Source of the DNA: Candidatus Bathycorpusculum termitum
GTDB taxonomy: Archaea; Thermoproteota; Bathyarchaeia; Bathyarchaeales; Bathycorpusculaceae
Reading direction: 5' to 3'
DNA length: 64,000 nucleotides
NCBI GenBank assembly: GCA_031254875.1
Contig: JAIRTW010000105.1
Location: 18,358 to 82,357 of the forward strand
The notes under the pieces were generated by a model, which saw only the letters and a list, made by a program, of their open reading frames with translations, was not told where the DNA came from and did not search any database. Below, one piece after another: positions 8,919-17,412 of this stretch (positions are counted from its first letter, which is position 1; each line of letters begins with the position of its first letter). Made by a program: the position numbers and the translations under genes.

Positions 8919-9258
8919 GTCCAATTGGAGCCTTGGCAACTGTCAAAGGATTCTTGACAGTTCAAAAGGAGGGCGAACGCGAGGTTTCACGAAACGTAAA
9001 ATACTACCAGCGTATTTTGGTTACCGGGCAATTGAAAGGCCTAAGACACCTAAAATGATCAAGAAAACGAAGGGCAACTTCACCGTTTGGGAGTAGCTTG
9101 AGGCTGTGACGGGCTCTTACAAGGCGTTGATCATAGTCGTGGATGGGTTCACTGGTAGTCAGGCCCTTATTATTTTTTGGGAATCTAAAAATCGGGCTAA
9201 TATTTTAACAATTTGAAGAGGAGATCGTACCCAAAGGGATAGTACTCTGGCCGAGCTT
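8919..9258 (-). pseudogene. Decayed copy of the rhuM-integrase element end with tRNA 3'-end relic
   Basis: Three pieces of the 10.2-12.6 kb element recur here in the same order. About 8919-9010 matches the rhuM segment at 10370-10455 (plus-strand sense). About 9031-9200 matches the 5' end of the integrase gene near 12312-12460 (minus-strand sense). About 9205-9258 matches the integrase upstream region and the last 15 or so bases of tRNA-Glu at 12505-12540. Similarity is roughly four bases in five by eye. The rhuM and integrase fragments are fused by deletion, so this is a dead older copy whose end marks the far boundary of the present element. Confidence 0.7.
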
Positions 9259-9529
9259 GAGCCGTTTGAGTCACTATCTGCTCCTCAAAATCGCGATTTT
9301 GACTTTGAGGATTCATATTTACCACTAATGAACCGAGTATGCTTAACCCTTAAAAAACTTTTTCCCCACAAGATTTTATGCTGGATGATGATGTGAGAAA
9401 GGTGTGAGGTTGTGATTTTTGTGATGATTGTGATTATCAAACATTTGTACACTTCCAACAGAAAATAATTATCAAACAAGAAGCCCCCTATAACTCTAAT
9501 AGACAAGTTTGTAACCTGTCAATTAGATA

Positions 9530-9720
9530 TTTCTATGTCACTTTTGCTAATAGTGTTAAGGGGTTGATAGGGGCGGCTGTTGAGGTTGTTAAGCGTAATG
9601 AGTTGCACAAGTTTGTGGTTCTTCCTAAACGTTGGATCGTTGAGCGTTCGTTTGGCTGGCTTGAGGATTATCGTTTGTTGTGGAAAAGTTGTGAACGGAA
9701 AATCCCAAACACTTAACAAG
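9530..9720 (+). pseudogene. IS5-like (DDE) transposase C-terminal remnant
   Basis: On the plus strand the translation contains VVLPKRWIVERSFGWL followed by DYRLLWKSCER, the conserved C-terminal block (second half of the DDE domain) of IS5-superfamily transposases. Upstream catalytic regions are not present in any frame, and the reading dissolves after 9720. It is a dead fragment inside the integrative element. Confidence 0.65.
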
Positions 9721-10199
9721 CCACAAAATTAGCATTCATTTCGCTGTTATTACGGAGATATTAAACAGGCTTTTAAAAAGTTGGCTATTAAGATTTTTTG
9801 TTACCTTTTTGGTGTTGTGCCTGTTTGTGTTTTTGCTCTTAAAAATTTGATGGTTTATGTTTGTGGTGACTATTTTGACTGAATATGTTAGTGTTGATAA
9901 AAAATTGTTAGCAGAGATTCTAAATGAGGTTGGCGAGTTAAAAAAAACTCGTTAATAAAAAACAGGCTACAGTTTACCTTGGGCCTGAGTGAGAACAGAA
10001 ATAACGTCCACCAGTTTTTCTTAATCTTTATCTACACTGTCTCTTCTTGGACTTCAAGAATCTTTTCCTCTTGCTGCATTTCTGCTTCTCAACAGGTTTG
10101 AAGATAATTTAATGGTGCGTATGCTTGTCGAGTTTTGTTTGCATTCTGTTTTATATATCAGTAAAAGCAGGTTACCTTAATTGTAGTGGTCGATTGGTT

Positions 10200-11228
10200 A
10201 TGTCGTTTGGCAATTCTGAGATAATTATGTATCAAACTGATGATGGTCATACAAAAATTGATGTACGACTGGTAGAGGAAACTGTTTGGTTGTCCCAAGC
10301 ACAGATGGCCGAGTTGTTTCAAACAACAAAACAAAACGTTAGCCTGCATATCAATAATGCCTATGAAGAAGGCGAATTGGAGCATTTGGCAACTGTCAAG
10401 GATTTCTTGACAGTTCAAACTGAAGGTGAGCGTGAGGTTTCTAGAAACGTAAAGTACTACAATTTGGATGTTATTATTTCAGTTGGTTATCGTGTAAAGT
10501 CTTTGCGCGGGGTTCAGTTTCGTCGTTGGGCAACAGGAGTTCTACGTGAATACATTGTTAAGGGTTTTTCGATGAATGATGATTTGTTGAAAAAGGCTGG
10601 TGGGGGGAGTTATTGGTTTGAGCTTTTGGAGCGTATTCGTGATATACGTTCTAGTGAGAAAGTGTTTTATCGTCAGGTTTTGGATCTTTATGCCACAAGT
10701 GTAGACTATGACCCGCGAACGCCTGTGTCGCAAGAATTTTTCAAAATGGTTCAAAACAAAATTCATTTCGCAGCACATGGTCATACGGCTGCTGAAGTGA
10801 TTGCCCAGCGAGCTAATGCAGAGTTGCCGTTTATGGGGTTAACTGTTTTTTCAGGTGAGCAACCTACAAAAAACGAGGTGGGAATTGCCAAAAATTATCT
10901 ATCTCAAGAAGAGATAGCTGTGTTGAATCGTATGGTGTCGGCGTTTTTTGATCTTGCAGAGCTTCGAGCTATGCAACATAAGCCTATGTATATGAGGGAT
11001 TGGGTTGGGGAATTGGATGATTTTGCTAAACGTTATGGCAAAGGGGTTTTGTCTGATGCCGGCGTAGTTAGTCATCAGGATGCTCTTGCACAAGCAGAGG
11101 TAGAATACGTAAAATATCGACAAAAAACAATAACTGCTCTAACACCTGTTGAACAAGAATACCTTGCAACCCTTAAAAATACACAAAAAAAGCTGGAAAA
11201 CAAACCCCAAAATAAAGCTGAGGAGTAA
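10200..11228 (+). CDS. rhuM: RhuM-family protein
   Basis: Member of the virulence RhuM family, found widely on bacterial and some archaeal mobile elements; its biochemical role is not established. The diagnostic N-terminal part reads VWLSQAQMAELFQTTKQNVS, a helix-turn-helix-like segment near residues 25-44. VSRNVKYYNLDVIISVGYRV follows near residues 80-100 and FRRWATGVLREY shortly after. Length is about 342 residues from ATG 10200, where family similarity begins; an upstream in-frame start at 10125 adds residues unlike the family. It converges on the integrase gene with an 11-base gap. A fragment of a second copy at 8919-9010 shows the gene travels with this element. Whether it acts in stability, defence or host interaction is unknown. 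Confidence 0.85.
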   Translation: MSFGNSEIIMYQTDDGHTKIDVRLVEETVWLSQAQMAELFQTTKQNVSLHINNAYEEGELEHLATVKDFLTVQTEGEREVSRNVKYYNLDVIISVGYRVKSLRGVQFRRWATGVLREYIVKGFSMNDDLLKKAGGGSYWFELLERIRDIRSSEKVFYRQVLDLYATSVDYDPRTPVSQEFFKMVQNKIHFAAHGHTAAEVIAQRANAELPFMGLTVFSGEQPTKNEVGIAKNYLSQEEIAVLNRMVSAFFDLAELRAMQHKPMYMRDWVGELDDFAKRYGKGVLSDAGVVSHQDALAQAEVEYVKYRQKTITALTPVEQEYLATLKNTQKKLENKPQNKAEE

Positions 11229-11239
11229 CAAACAAGACC

Positions 11240-12445
11240 TCAAACCTTGCCCCTTGAGCCTATCAAAGCTGAAATAGCTTCTTCAAGCTTGTTTAGCCTT
11301 GTCTGCAATTCTACATTATCTTTTTCAAGTCCCTTGGCTTTTTGCATTTCCACATTTTCCAAATTCAATGCGGTCTCTTTGTCTATTATCATGCCGCATG
11401 TGGTGCATCTTATTTTGCCTATAGGATTTTTGTTGCCACATCTTGGGCAGTTAACTATTTTTGTTATGCCTGTGTCTTTGGTGGTAGTTTTTAGCCCGTG
11501 AAGTTCAAGTATGGCGTCTTCTAGGTCTCTGGCGGAGAAATGTACGTATCGGCTGGTCATTTTACTTCCATACGTCCAGCCAGCGAATTGTTCTAGACGA
11601 GATTCGGTGAAGACTTTGGCCATTGCAGTTAGGCTAGTGTGGCGGTAGAGGTAGGGCCACATGTCTTTTTTTATGTCTGCTTTTTGGGCCAGTTTTTTGA
11701 TTTTTATACGAAAGTGCCTGTAGCTTAAGCGTTCTCCTATGCGGTTGCTGGCCAGAGAACACCATAAGGGGGCTTCAGGTTCGTCTCTGTTTGGATGATC
11801 CTCTAACCATTCCAAGAGGGGCTTACAGGACATGACCAGTGGTATGCGTTTGATGCCTGTTTTGCCATTTGCGGCGATGAGGCAGTATTCTTCTTTGAAT
11901 ATCACACTGTTTATGTGCATGGTTAAGAGCTCACCAGGGCGTAGGGCTGCTTCGAAGAGAACATAAACCATGGCGCGGTCACGTTTGTTGGTGGTGGCTT
12001 TTATGATGGCTGTAAAGTCTTCTTGGGTGAGCAGGTTTTCAGGGGTTACGCGGGAGTCTTTGTCTTTTACTGCTAAGCTGATCCAGTTTATCTCGGGAGG
12101 CATGGGGGTGCCTTTAGCACAGCTACCGACTTTGGCGTATTGGATAAGTTTGCGCAGGGTTAGTTTTTTGTCTCGTTTGGTCAACGCTTTTTGTTTGCTG
12201 CAATTTATGGCGGCAACAAGGGTTTCAACATCTGCTTTACTCATTGATTTAAGGTCAGTATCTATCATACGTAAAAGTACGGGCAGGTGGGCGGCGTATT
12301 TTGTTACGCGAGCAATCGAGAGACCTAAAGCGCCTAAATGATCAAGAAACCTAATGGCCACATCACCATTAGGAAGTAGTTTGAGGCTGTGGCGGGCTCT
12401 TACAAGGCGTTGATCGTAGTCGTGGATGGGTTCATTGGTGGTCAT
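11240..12445 (-). CDS. int: Tyrosine recombinase/integrase with C-terminal zinc ribbon
   Basis: Site-specific recombinase of 401 residues, adjacent to its probable target tRNA-Glu. The catalytic domain shows the first arginine in ALRPGELL, the second arginine in YLYRHTSLT and the nucleophilic tyrosine in MTSRYVHFS. The residue three before the second arginine is tyrosine where many family members have histidine. After the catalytic domain comes a zinc ribbon with NCPRCGNKNP and CTTCG (near residues 335-355), then a charged coiled-coil-like tail to the C-terminus. Zinc-ribbon tails occur in other archaeal integrases. A broken copy of its 5' end lies at 9031-9200. No frameshift is seen, so it may still be active. 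Confidence 0.88.
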   Translation of the reverse strand: MTTNEPIHDYDQRLVRARHSLKLLPNGDVAIRFLDHLGALGLSIARVTKYAAHLPVLLRMIDTDLKSMSKADVETLVAAINCSKQKALTKRDKKLTLRKLIQYAKVGSCAKGTPMPPEINWISLAVKDKDSRVTPENLLTQEDFTAIIKATTNKRDRAMVYVLFEAALRPGELLTMHINSVIFKEEYCLIAANGKTGIKRIPLVMSCKPLLEWLEDHPNRDEPEAPLWCSLASNRIGERLSYRHFRIKIKKLAQKADIKKDMWPYLYRHTSLTAMAKVFTESRLEQFAGWTYGSKMTSRYVHFSARDLEDAILELHGLKTTTKDTGITKIVNCPRCGNKNPIGKIRCTTCGMIIDKETALNLENVEMQKAKGLEKDNVELQTRLNKLEEAISALIGSRGKV

Positions 12446-12524
12446 GTTCTTATTATTTTTTGGGAGTTTAAAAATCGGGCGTTTTATTTGAACAATTTGA
12501 GGAGGAGATACGTACCCAAAGGGA

Positions 12525-12602
12525 TGGTGCTCTGGCCGGGATTCGGACCCGGGTCCGCGACTCGAGAGGCCGCTATACTTGACCGGACTATACTACCAGA
12601 GC
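12525..12602 (-). tRNA. tRNA-Glu (anticodon CUC), CCA encoded
   Basis: The acceptor stem GCTCTGG/CCAGAGC is perfect over seven pairs. The anticodon stem GCGGC/GTCGC encloses the loop CTCTCGA, giving anticodon CUC. The T stem CCGGG/CCCGG encloses TCCGAAT. ACCA follows the acceptor stem, so discriminator A and CCA are both encoded. No intron. The T loop reads TCC where TTC is nearly universal, placing C at position 55. The gene is the attachment site of the neighbouring integrative element. Confidence 0.92.
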
Positions 12603-12910
12603 GCAAAGATTAGCGTACATACATATTTCTCCTCTATTAATTTACCTTCCCCTCGACAAACAGCGAAGGGTAACTTACCGCTAAAAAGCTTTGATGATGA
12701 AATCAGACTGCACAATAACGCGTATTTCTGAGTGGTGACTGGCATTTTATTATTTTTTTAACAGATTTACACTAATTTTTAGTAATTTTTCTTTTAATGT
12801 TATCGATACATGAAAAAATTACGCCTGAGTTATGTAAACTGTTCGTTTTTGCGCAGTCTGAAATTGAAAATAAAAATAAAAATAAAATTATGGGGGGATG
12901 AATTGAGTGT
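12603..12910. other. Intergenic stretch between tRNA-Glu and the thermosome gene
   Basis: About 300 AT-rich bases with no coding signal. It holds the U-rich terminator of the thermosome gene (12866-12889) and presumably the promoter of tRNA-Glu, which reads the other way on the minus strand from 12602. Confidence 0.5.
12866..12889 (-). terminator. U-rich terminator of the thermosome gene
   Basis: On the minus strand, about 20 bases past the thermosome stop, the RNA would contain repeated runs of four or five U separated by single A. Archaeal termination relies on such U tracts together with aCPSF1/FttA, which is encoded in this window. Confidence 0.5.
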
Positions 12911-14548
12911 TTAGTCTTCGCCCATACCGCCGGGTCCGCCTGCGGGTGCTTTGGGCGCTTTGGCTGTGATGACGTCGTCGATGCGCAGTATGAGTGCGGC
13001 TGATTCGGAGGCGGATTTGATGGCTTGCTCTTTAACTATGATGGGTTCGATGACACCGTTTGTGATGCTGTCTTGGAGTTTGCCGGTGAAAACATTGATC
13101 CCTTTGAATTTACCTTCGCTTTTGTCGTGCGTGCTACGGAGTTCGACAAGGATGTCTATGGGTTCTAGTCCTGCGTTCTCAGCTAGGGTGCGTGGGATGA
13201 CTTCGACTGCGTCTGCGAAGGCCTCGACTGCGAGTTGTTCGCGACCGCCGACTTTTGTTGCGAATTTACGGAGTTCTTTGGCGATTTCGATTTCGATTGC
13301 GCCGCCACCTGGAACAATCTGGTTGTTCTCGATTACATCGGATACGACGGAGAGCGAGTCAGTCATGGCGCGTTCGGCTTCGTCGACTAGACGTTCGAGG
13401 CCTGCGCGTATGAGAATGGCGACTGCGTGGGGGTCTTTACATTTTTCGACAAAGAGTAGTTTGTCATCGCCGATTTTGCGTTCCTCTACTATACCTGCAA
13501 ATCCAAGGTCTTCTTTTTTGAGGTCGTCGAGGTCGCTGACGATTCTGCCGCCGGTTGCGCGGGCGAGTTTTTCCATATCGGATTCTTTTACTCGACGTGC
13601 AGCGATGATGCCTTCTTTTGCAAGGAAGTGTTGAACCATGTCGTCGATACCTTTTTGGCAGAAAATCACGGTTGCACCGGAGGTTTTGACTTTGCTGACC
13701 ATGTCTTGCATCATGGAAGTTTCTTGGTCAAGGAAGGCTTTCATCTGGGTTGGGTCTTTGATTCTGATTTCGGCTGAAATTTCGGTTTTTTCGATTTCCA
13801 GTGCAGAGTCGAGGAGGGCGATTTTGGCGTTTTCTTTGAGTTTTGGCATGCCGGGGTTGACGACTTCTTTGTCGATTATAATTCCTTTGATAAGCTGAGT
13901 TTCAATGAGGCTTTTTCCAGTTTTTTTGATGAGTTGGATGTTGTCTATGTCTGCGATTGTTTTGTCTCCGCGTTGTTCAGTGATTTGTTTTACTGCATCG
14001 ATGGTGATTTCAGCGAGGTGGTCACGGGCTGAGCCGAGGGATTTGCTACTCATAGATGTTAGGGCAACTTTGAGGAGGGTTTTTTTGTCGTTTGTGTCAA
14101 GGGGTTGTGCAGTTTTGCCGATTATTTCGATGGCTTTTTGGCTTGCTTTGCGGAAGCCACTTACAAGGATTGTTGGGTGGATATTTTGGTCGAGTAGTTC
14201 CTCGGCTTTTTTGAGGAGTTCGCTTGAGAGCACGACTGCGCTGGTGGTTCCATCGCCAACCATATCATCTTGGGTTTTGGCGATTTCAACCATCATTTTT
14301 GCTGCTGGGTGTTCTACGTCGATCTCTTTTAGGATGGCTGCACCATCATTTGTAATGGTGATGTCACCGAGGCTATCGATGAGCATCTTATCCATTCCGC
14401 GTGGGCCCAAAGTGGTTTTAAGCACTTCACCGATGACCCGAGCGGCCATGATGTTATTTCGTTGGGCTTCTTTGCCTCTGCTTCGGGTGGTTCCTTCTTT
14501 AAGGATGAGGACGGGTTGTCCTGAACCTGTTGTTGTTAAATACGCCAT
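12911..14548 (-). CDS. thsA: Thermosome subunit (group II chaperonin)
   Basis: ATP-driven cytosolic protein-folding chaperonin. From MAYLTTTGSG the motifs are GPRGMDK (residues 48-54), TNDGA (66-70) and GDGTT (98-102), with GGGAIEIEIA (near 405) in the second half of the equatorial domain and a GGM-rich tail at the C-terminus. Length of 545 residues is standard. I chose ATG 14548 because family homology starts there and TAGGGAAT lies just upstream; the ATG at 14596 adds 16 unrelated residues. A minus-strand TTTATATT near 14608-14618 is a likely TATA box. The gene stands alone; archaea often have other subunits elsewhere. Confidence 0.96.
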   Translation of the reverse strand: MAYLTTTGSGQPVLILKEGTTRSRGKEAQRNNIMAARVIGEVLKTTLGPRGMDKMLIDSLGDITITNDGAAILKEIDVEHPAAKMMVEIAKTQDDMVGDGTTSAVVLSSELLKKAEELLDQNIHPTILVSGFRKASQKAIEIIGKTAQPLDTNDKKTLLKVALTSMSSKSLGSARDHLAEITIDAVKQITEQRGDKTIADIDNIQLIKKTGKSLIETQLIKGIIIDKEVVNPGMPKLKENAKIALLDSALEIEKTEISAEIRIKDPTQMKAFLDQETSMMQDMVSKVKTSGATVIFCQKGIDDMVQHFLAKEGIIAARRVKESDMEKLARATGGRIVSDLDDLKKEDLGFAGIVEERKIGDDKLLFVEKCKDPHAVAILIRAGLERLVDEAERAMTDSLSVVSDVIENNQIVPGGGAIEIEIAKELRKFATKVGGREQLAVEAFADAVEVIPRTLAENAGLEPIDILVELRSTHDKSEGKFKGINVFTGKLQDSITNGVIEPIIVKEQAIKSASESAALILRIDDVITAKAPKAPAGGPGGMGED

Positions 14549-14790
14549 ACTGTTATTCCCTACTTTAGTAGAATAGTTTATTTCAGAAATATGCAAAAAG
14601 TAAACGAAAATATAAATGTTAAGGCTTCACATAGCCCTTACAGGTCTTTCAACGGTGTAGAAAAAGAAAATCCCTAATAAAAAAACAGACAGAATATTTT
14701 CCAGTTACACGCAACAACTTAACGCTAGCAAAACTTTAATTTAGAGTTCCCCTAAAGAAAGGCGTTATATATGAATTAGGTGAAAGGGGA

Positions 14791-16227
14791 ATGCTTGAGA
14801 GTCTGATGGAAAATCCAACATTAGGTAAATTTATTCTCGAACGGCTAAAAACAAATGCTTTTGATTCTTTTGAAATCCCTCTATCAAAAGCGCTTGAAAA
14901 CCAAACAAGAACTCTAAACTACAAGTTTGAACACTTAGAAAAAACAATCATAGGTAAAAAGCTTGGAGTTCACAACAAAACAAAGCTCAAAAACTTACCC
15001 TACACAGATTACACCTTCTATGAACCCTTCTATGAAAACCCCTCACCCGATGCTTTCATGTACCCCCTCGAAGAATATGCACCAATCAAAACAAGCGGGA
15101 CTACAGGCAAAAACAAAACATTTCTAATCCCACGCAAAGCCATGCGAAAAGCACTCAGAGAAACCGCACTCCCCGTAATTTTCGCGCTATTCCACGACGG
15201 CAAAAAAATAACCATGCAATACGGAGACACCTTCTACCTCAACATGGGACCAGCTCCCTACCTATCAGGTTCCATGTTCAACATGGGCTCCAAAGAAAAA
15301 CGAGCCCCCTTCCTAAACCTAGTCCCAAACATCAACCTCACATACAAAGAAAAAGTAGACTACTTCATTCTAAACTACAAAAAAATCGACGCTGTCTGGA
15401 TCGTGGCCTCAACACTAATCACCCAAGTAATACCCAAACTAAAAGAACCCCTAAACCTCAAAGGCATAATCGTAATGGACGACCTAATAGCCAAAACCCA
15501 CAAAGAGGACATTGAAAAATTCACGGGAACATCCCCAAAAACATGCTTCTCATCAACCGAAACCATCTCACCCACAATACCCTCAATTCAACACTCCATG
15601 GGCTTCATATTTGACCCCCGTCGAGGAATCTTTGAATTTGCACCATGCGAAAAAACCCAAACCGAAGAAATAGTTGGACTAGACCAGGTACAAGTAGGAA
15701 AAATATACCGTCTAATCTACACTGACCTGATAGGTGAAATCACCCGATACGACACCACCAACGCTTTCAAATGTATAGCCAAAGGCGACAATATAATCAA
15801 CACTGATTATCCAATATTCGAATACAGTGCAAGATTAGATGCTACCATTTCAATAATGAACTTTACCCGGATAGGAGAAACAGAATTGCTTGATGCATTC
15901 CATAATCTCGGGCTAAAACTTGTTGATTTTACCACAAAGATCAAAACCGAACAAGGCCGTGAATATCTACATATCTACGCTGAGTTAATTGACCAAGACC
16001 AAAATCAAGACATAAAAATAGAGGATAAAATTCATCAATATCTCTACACTAATAATCCTGACTATAAACTGCTTGCAGATTCGTTTACGTACAAACCAAT
16101 CAAGCTAAGCCTTCTGCCAAAAGACGCCTTTACCAATTACCTCGAAAACAGAAAGGGGTCATTCCCAAAAATATGCAGAATCGGTATAAGCGACTATGAA
16201 TTACAGCAACTTTGTAGCTCTAAATAG
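14791..16227 (+). CDS. GH3-like / acyl-adenylate-forming enzyme
   Basis: Adenylating enzyme of 478 residues. The phosphate-binding loop reads KTSGTTGKNKTF (near residues 99-110). A second nucleotide-binding segment reads FSSTETISPTIP (near 251-262), and FEFAP follows near residue 285. The block VQVGKIYRLIYTDLIGEITRYD (near 300-321), and the C-terminal LLPKDAFTNYLENRKG, resemble the GH3 family, which in plants joins amino acids to acyl acids such as auxin; prokaryotic members are poorly understood. The substrate is not predictable here. Phenylacetate-CoA or F390 synthetase relatives are an alternative. The next gene starts 33 bases later on the same strand, so the pair is probably an operon. 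Confidence 0.7.
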   Translation: MLESLMENPTLGKFILERLKTNAFDSFEIPLSKALENQTRTLNYKFEHLEKTIIGKKLGVHNKTKLKNLPYTDYTFYEPFYENPSPDAFMYPLEEYAPIKTSGTTGKNKTFLIPRKAMRKALRETALPVIFALFHDGKKITMQYGDTFYLNMGPAPYLSGSMFNMGSKEKRAPFLNLVPNINLTYKEKVDYFILNYKKIDAVWIVASTLITQVIPKLKEPLNLKGIIVMDDLIAKTHKEDIEKFTGTSPKTCFSSTETISPTIPSIQHSMGFIFDPRRGIFEFAPCEKTQTEEIVGLDQVQVGKIYRLIYTDLIGEITRYDTTNAFKCIAKGDNIINTDYPIFEYSARLDATISIMNFTRIGETELLDAFHNLGLKLVDFTTKIKTEQGREYLHIYAELIDQDQNQDIKIEDKIHQYLYTNNPDYKLLADSFTYKPIKLSLLPKDAFTNYLENRKGSFPKICRIGISDYELQQLCSSK

Positions 16228-16260
16228 AAAGGACAAAACCGCAGGGAGCAAGCCACATAC

Positions 16261-17412
16261 TTGATCGATATAACCCTGCTCTGGCTATTACTAAATGGTA
16301 TCTTCACAATCGCTTGCGGGTTAATAATCTCATACTATGCTATTAAGGAACGAGTTAGTGGGAGCATCTTCCACTATACATGGGCGGCTGGTTTTTTAGT
16401 TTATGGTATTGAAATATTTCTAAGAGCACACGGCTTTCCTCCGGAAATTGTTCACACCCTATTTTTTAGCGCATTCATATTATTTGTAGTCGGTATTTGG
16501 CAATTATGTAAAGCCAAACAGTTCATAATCACGTTTAGCATTGCCATAGTTTTTCTTTTCCTCGCAGGCGTTATAGTATATTTTGGATTGGCACCTAGGC
16601 ACTTTTTACAAATTACCAGCTACACCGTTTTGTTTTTGTTTGTAGCCATTCCCATATTTCAGCACAGAATGTTATTTGGGAAAAGCACTGATAGGTTACT
16701 AATAGGATGGATTCTGCTCTACACTACCAACATTACCCAACTTCTTTTAAGTGAAGGCACAAGCTGGGTCGTTGATGCCTTTGCAGTTATAGCAAAAATA
16801 ATCATTCTATTCGGTGTTTTAGACTACGATTTTGTAGTCATAGCCGATAAAGCTCGGGTAAAAAAATTCCCTGCACCTGAGGTGGGCTATGGGCAGGAAG
16901 GTAAACTAATCCTGCTTACCTCAGCAGAGAACTCTAATGTCATCGTAAGAGAAGCAAACTGGCTAAAGAAGAAAACTGCCGAAAACGTCAATGAAGAAAC
17001 TGAAACCGCAGTTTTCGTTTTTCAAGATGTATTTCCATACAAAGAACTGCGAGCCATCAAATGGATCAATCCAGAAAAAGTCTCAGTGTATCTGTTTTCT
17101 TCAAGTGCTCAAAAAGCAAAGTCAGAGTTCATCGTACTTCCTATGGGCTTAGCCCAAATCGGAGCAGCCCTCTCACAAGTAACACTACAAAGTCAAAAAG
17201 CAGAAAAAGGCTACACTGTAATATTTTTACACCTTTCATTGTTAATTCAAGTCTTTGGCACAGATGCAGTCTATAACATGCTACTCAACAAGATGGGCTA
17301 CATAAGAGAAAATGGCATAAATCTATATGCATTCTTCTATCCAACAATACATTCTGACCCAGCCACCGTTTCACTCTTCACCAGATTGGCTGATGAGACG
17401 GCTAAGCTGTAA
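16261..17412 (+). CDS. Membrane protein with seven N-terminal helices and DUF835-like C-terminal domain
   Basis: The first 195 residues contain about seven hydrophobic segments. The remaining 185 residues form a soluble domain that begins GKLILLTSAENSNVIVREANWL. It includes a TVIFLHLSLLIQVFG strand-helix, a pattern like the DUF835 domain (a degenerate RecA/KaiC-like fold found in archaeal signalling proteins). The start is TTG at 16261 with GGGAG upstream. It follows the GH3-like gene and converges on a KaiC-like ATPase with an 11-base overlap of their ends. A sensory or signalling role is inferred from domain company only; the DUF835 call is moderate. Confidence 0.55.
   Translation: MIDITLLWLLLNGIFTIACGLIISYYAIKERVSGSIFHYTWAAGFLVYGIEIFLRAHGFPPEIVHTLFFSAFILFVVGIWQLCKAKQFIITFSIAIVFLFLAGVIVYFGLAPRHFLQITSYTVLFLFVAIPIFQHRMLFGKSTDRLLIGWILLYTTNITQLLLSEGTSWVVDAFAVIAKIIILFGVLDYDFVVIADKARVKKFPAPEVGYGQEGKLILLTSAENSNVIVREANWLKKKTAENVNEETETAVFVFQDVFPYKELRAIKWINPEKVSVYLFSSSAQKAKSEFIVLPMGLAQIGAALSQVTLQSQKAEKGYTVIFLHLSLLIQVFGTDAVYNMLLNKMGYIRENGINLYAFFYPTIHSDPATVSLFTRLADETAKL

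Larger units (their letters stand above)
9240..12602. mobile_element. Integrative element in tRNA-Glu(CUC), carrying rhuM and a tyrosine integrase
   Basis: The intact tRNA-Glu lies at one end (12525-12602), next to the integrase gene. A degenerate copy of the tRNA 3' end lies at the other (about 9240-9258). The interval of roughly 3.3 kb holds a dead IS5-type transposase piece, rhuM and the integrase. This is the classic layout of an element inserted in the 3' end of a tRNA gene. The far attachment site is weak, with about 15 matching bases and mismatches, so the exact boundary is approximate and excision is probably no longer efficient. Confidence 0.6.

Noticed and set aside
9857-9955. 32-residue frame ending ILNEVGELKKTR
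   Set aside because: Resembles the start of a small archaeal protein but has no ribosome site and lies in transposon debris; too weak to call.
12951-14576. Long plus-strand frames across the thermosome gene
   Set aside because: Serine- and arginine-rich antisense readings of a highly conserved chaperonin gene.
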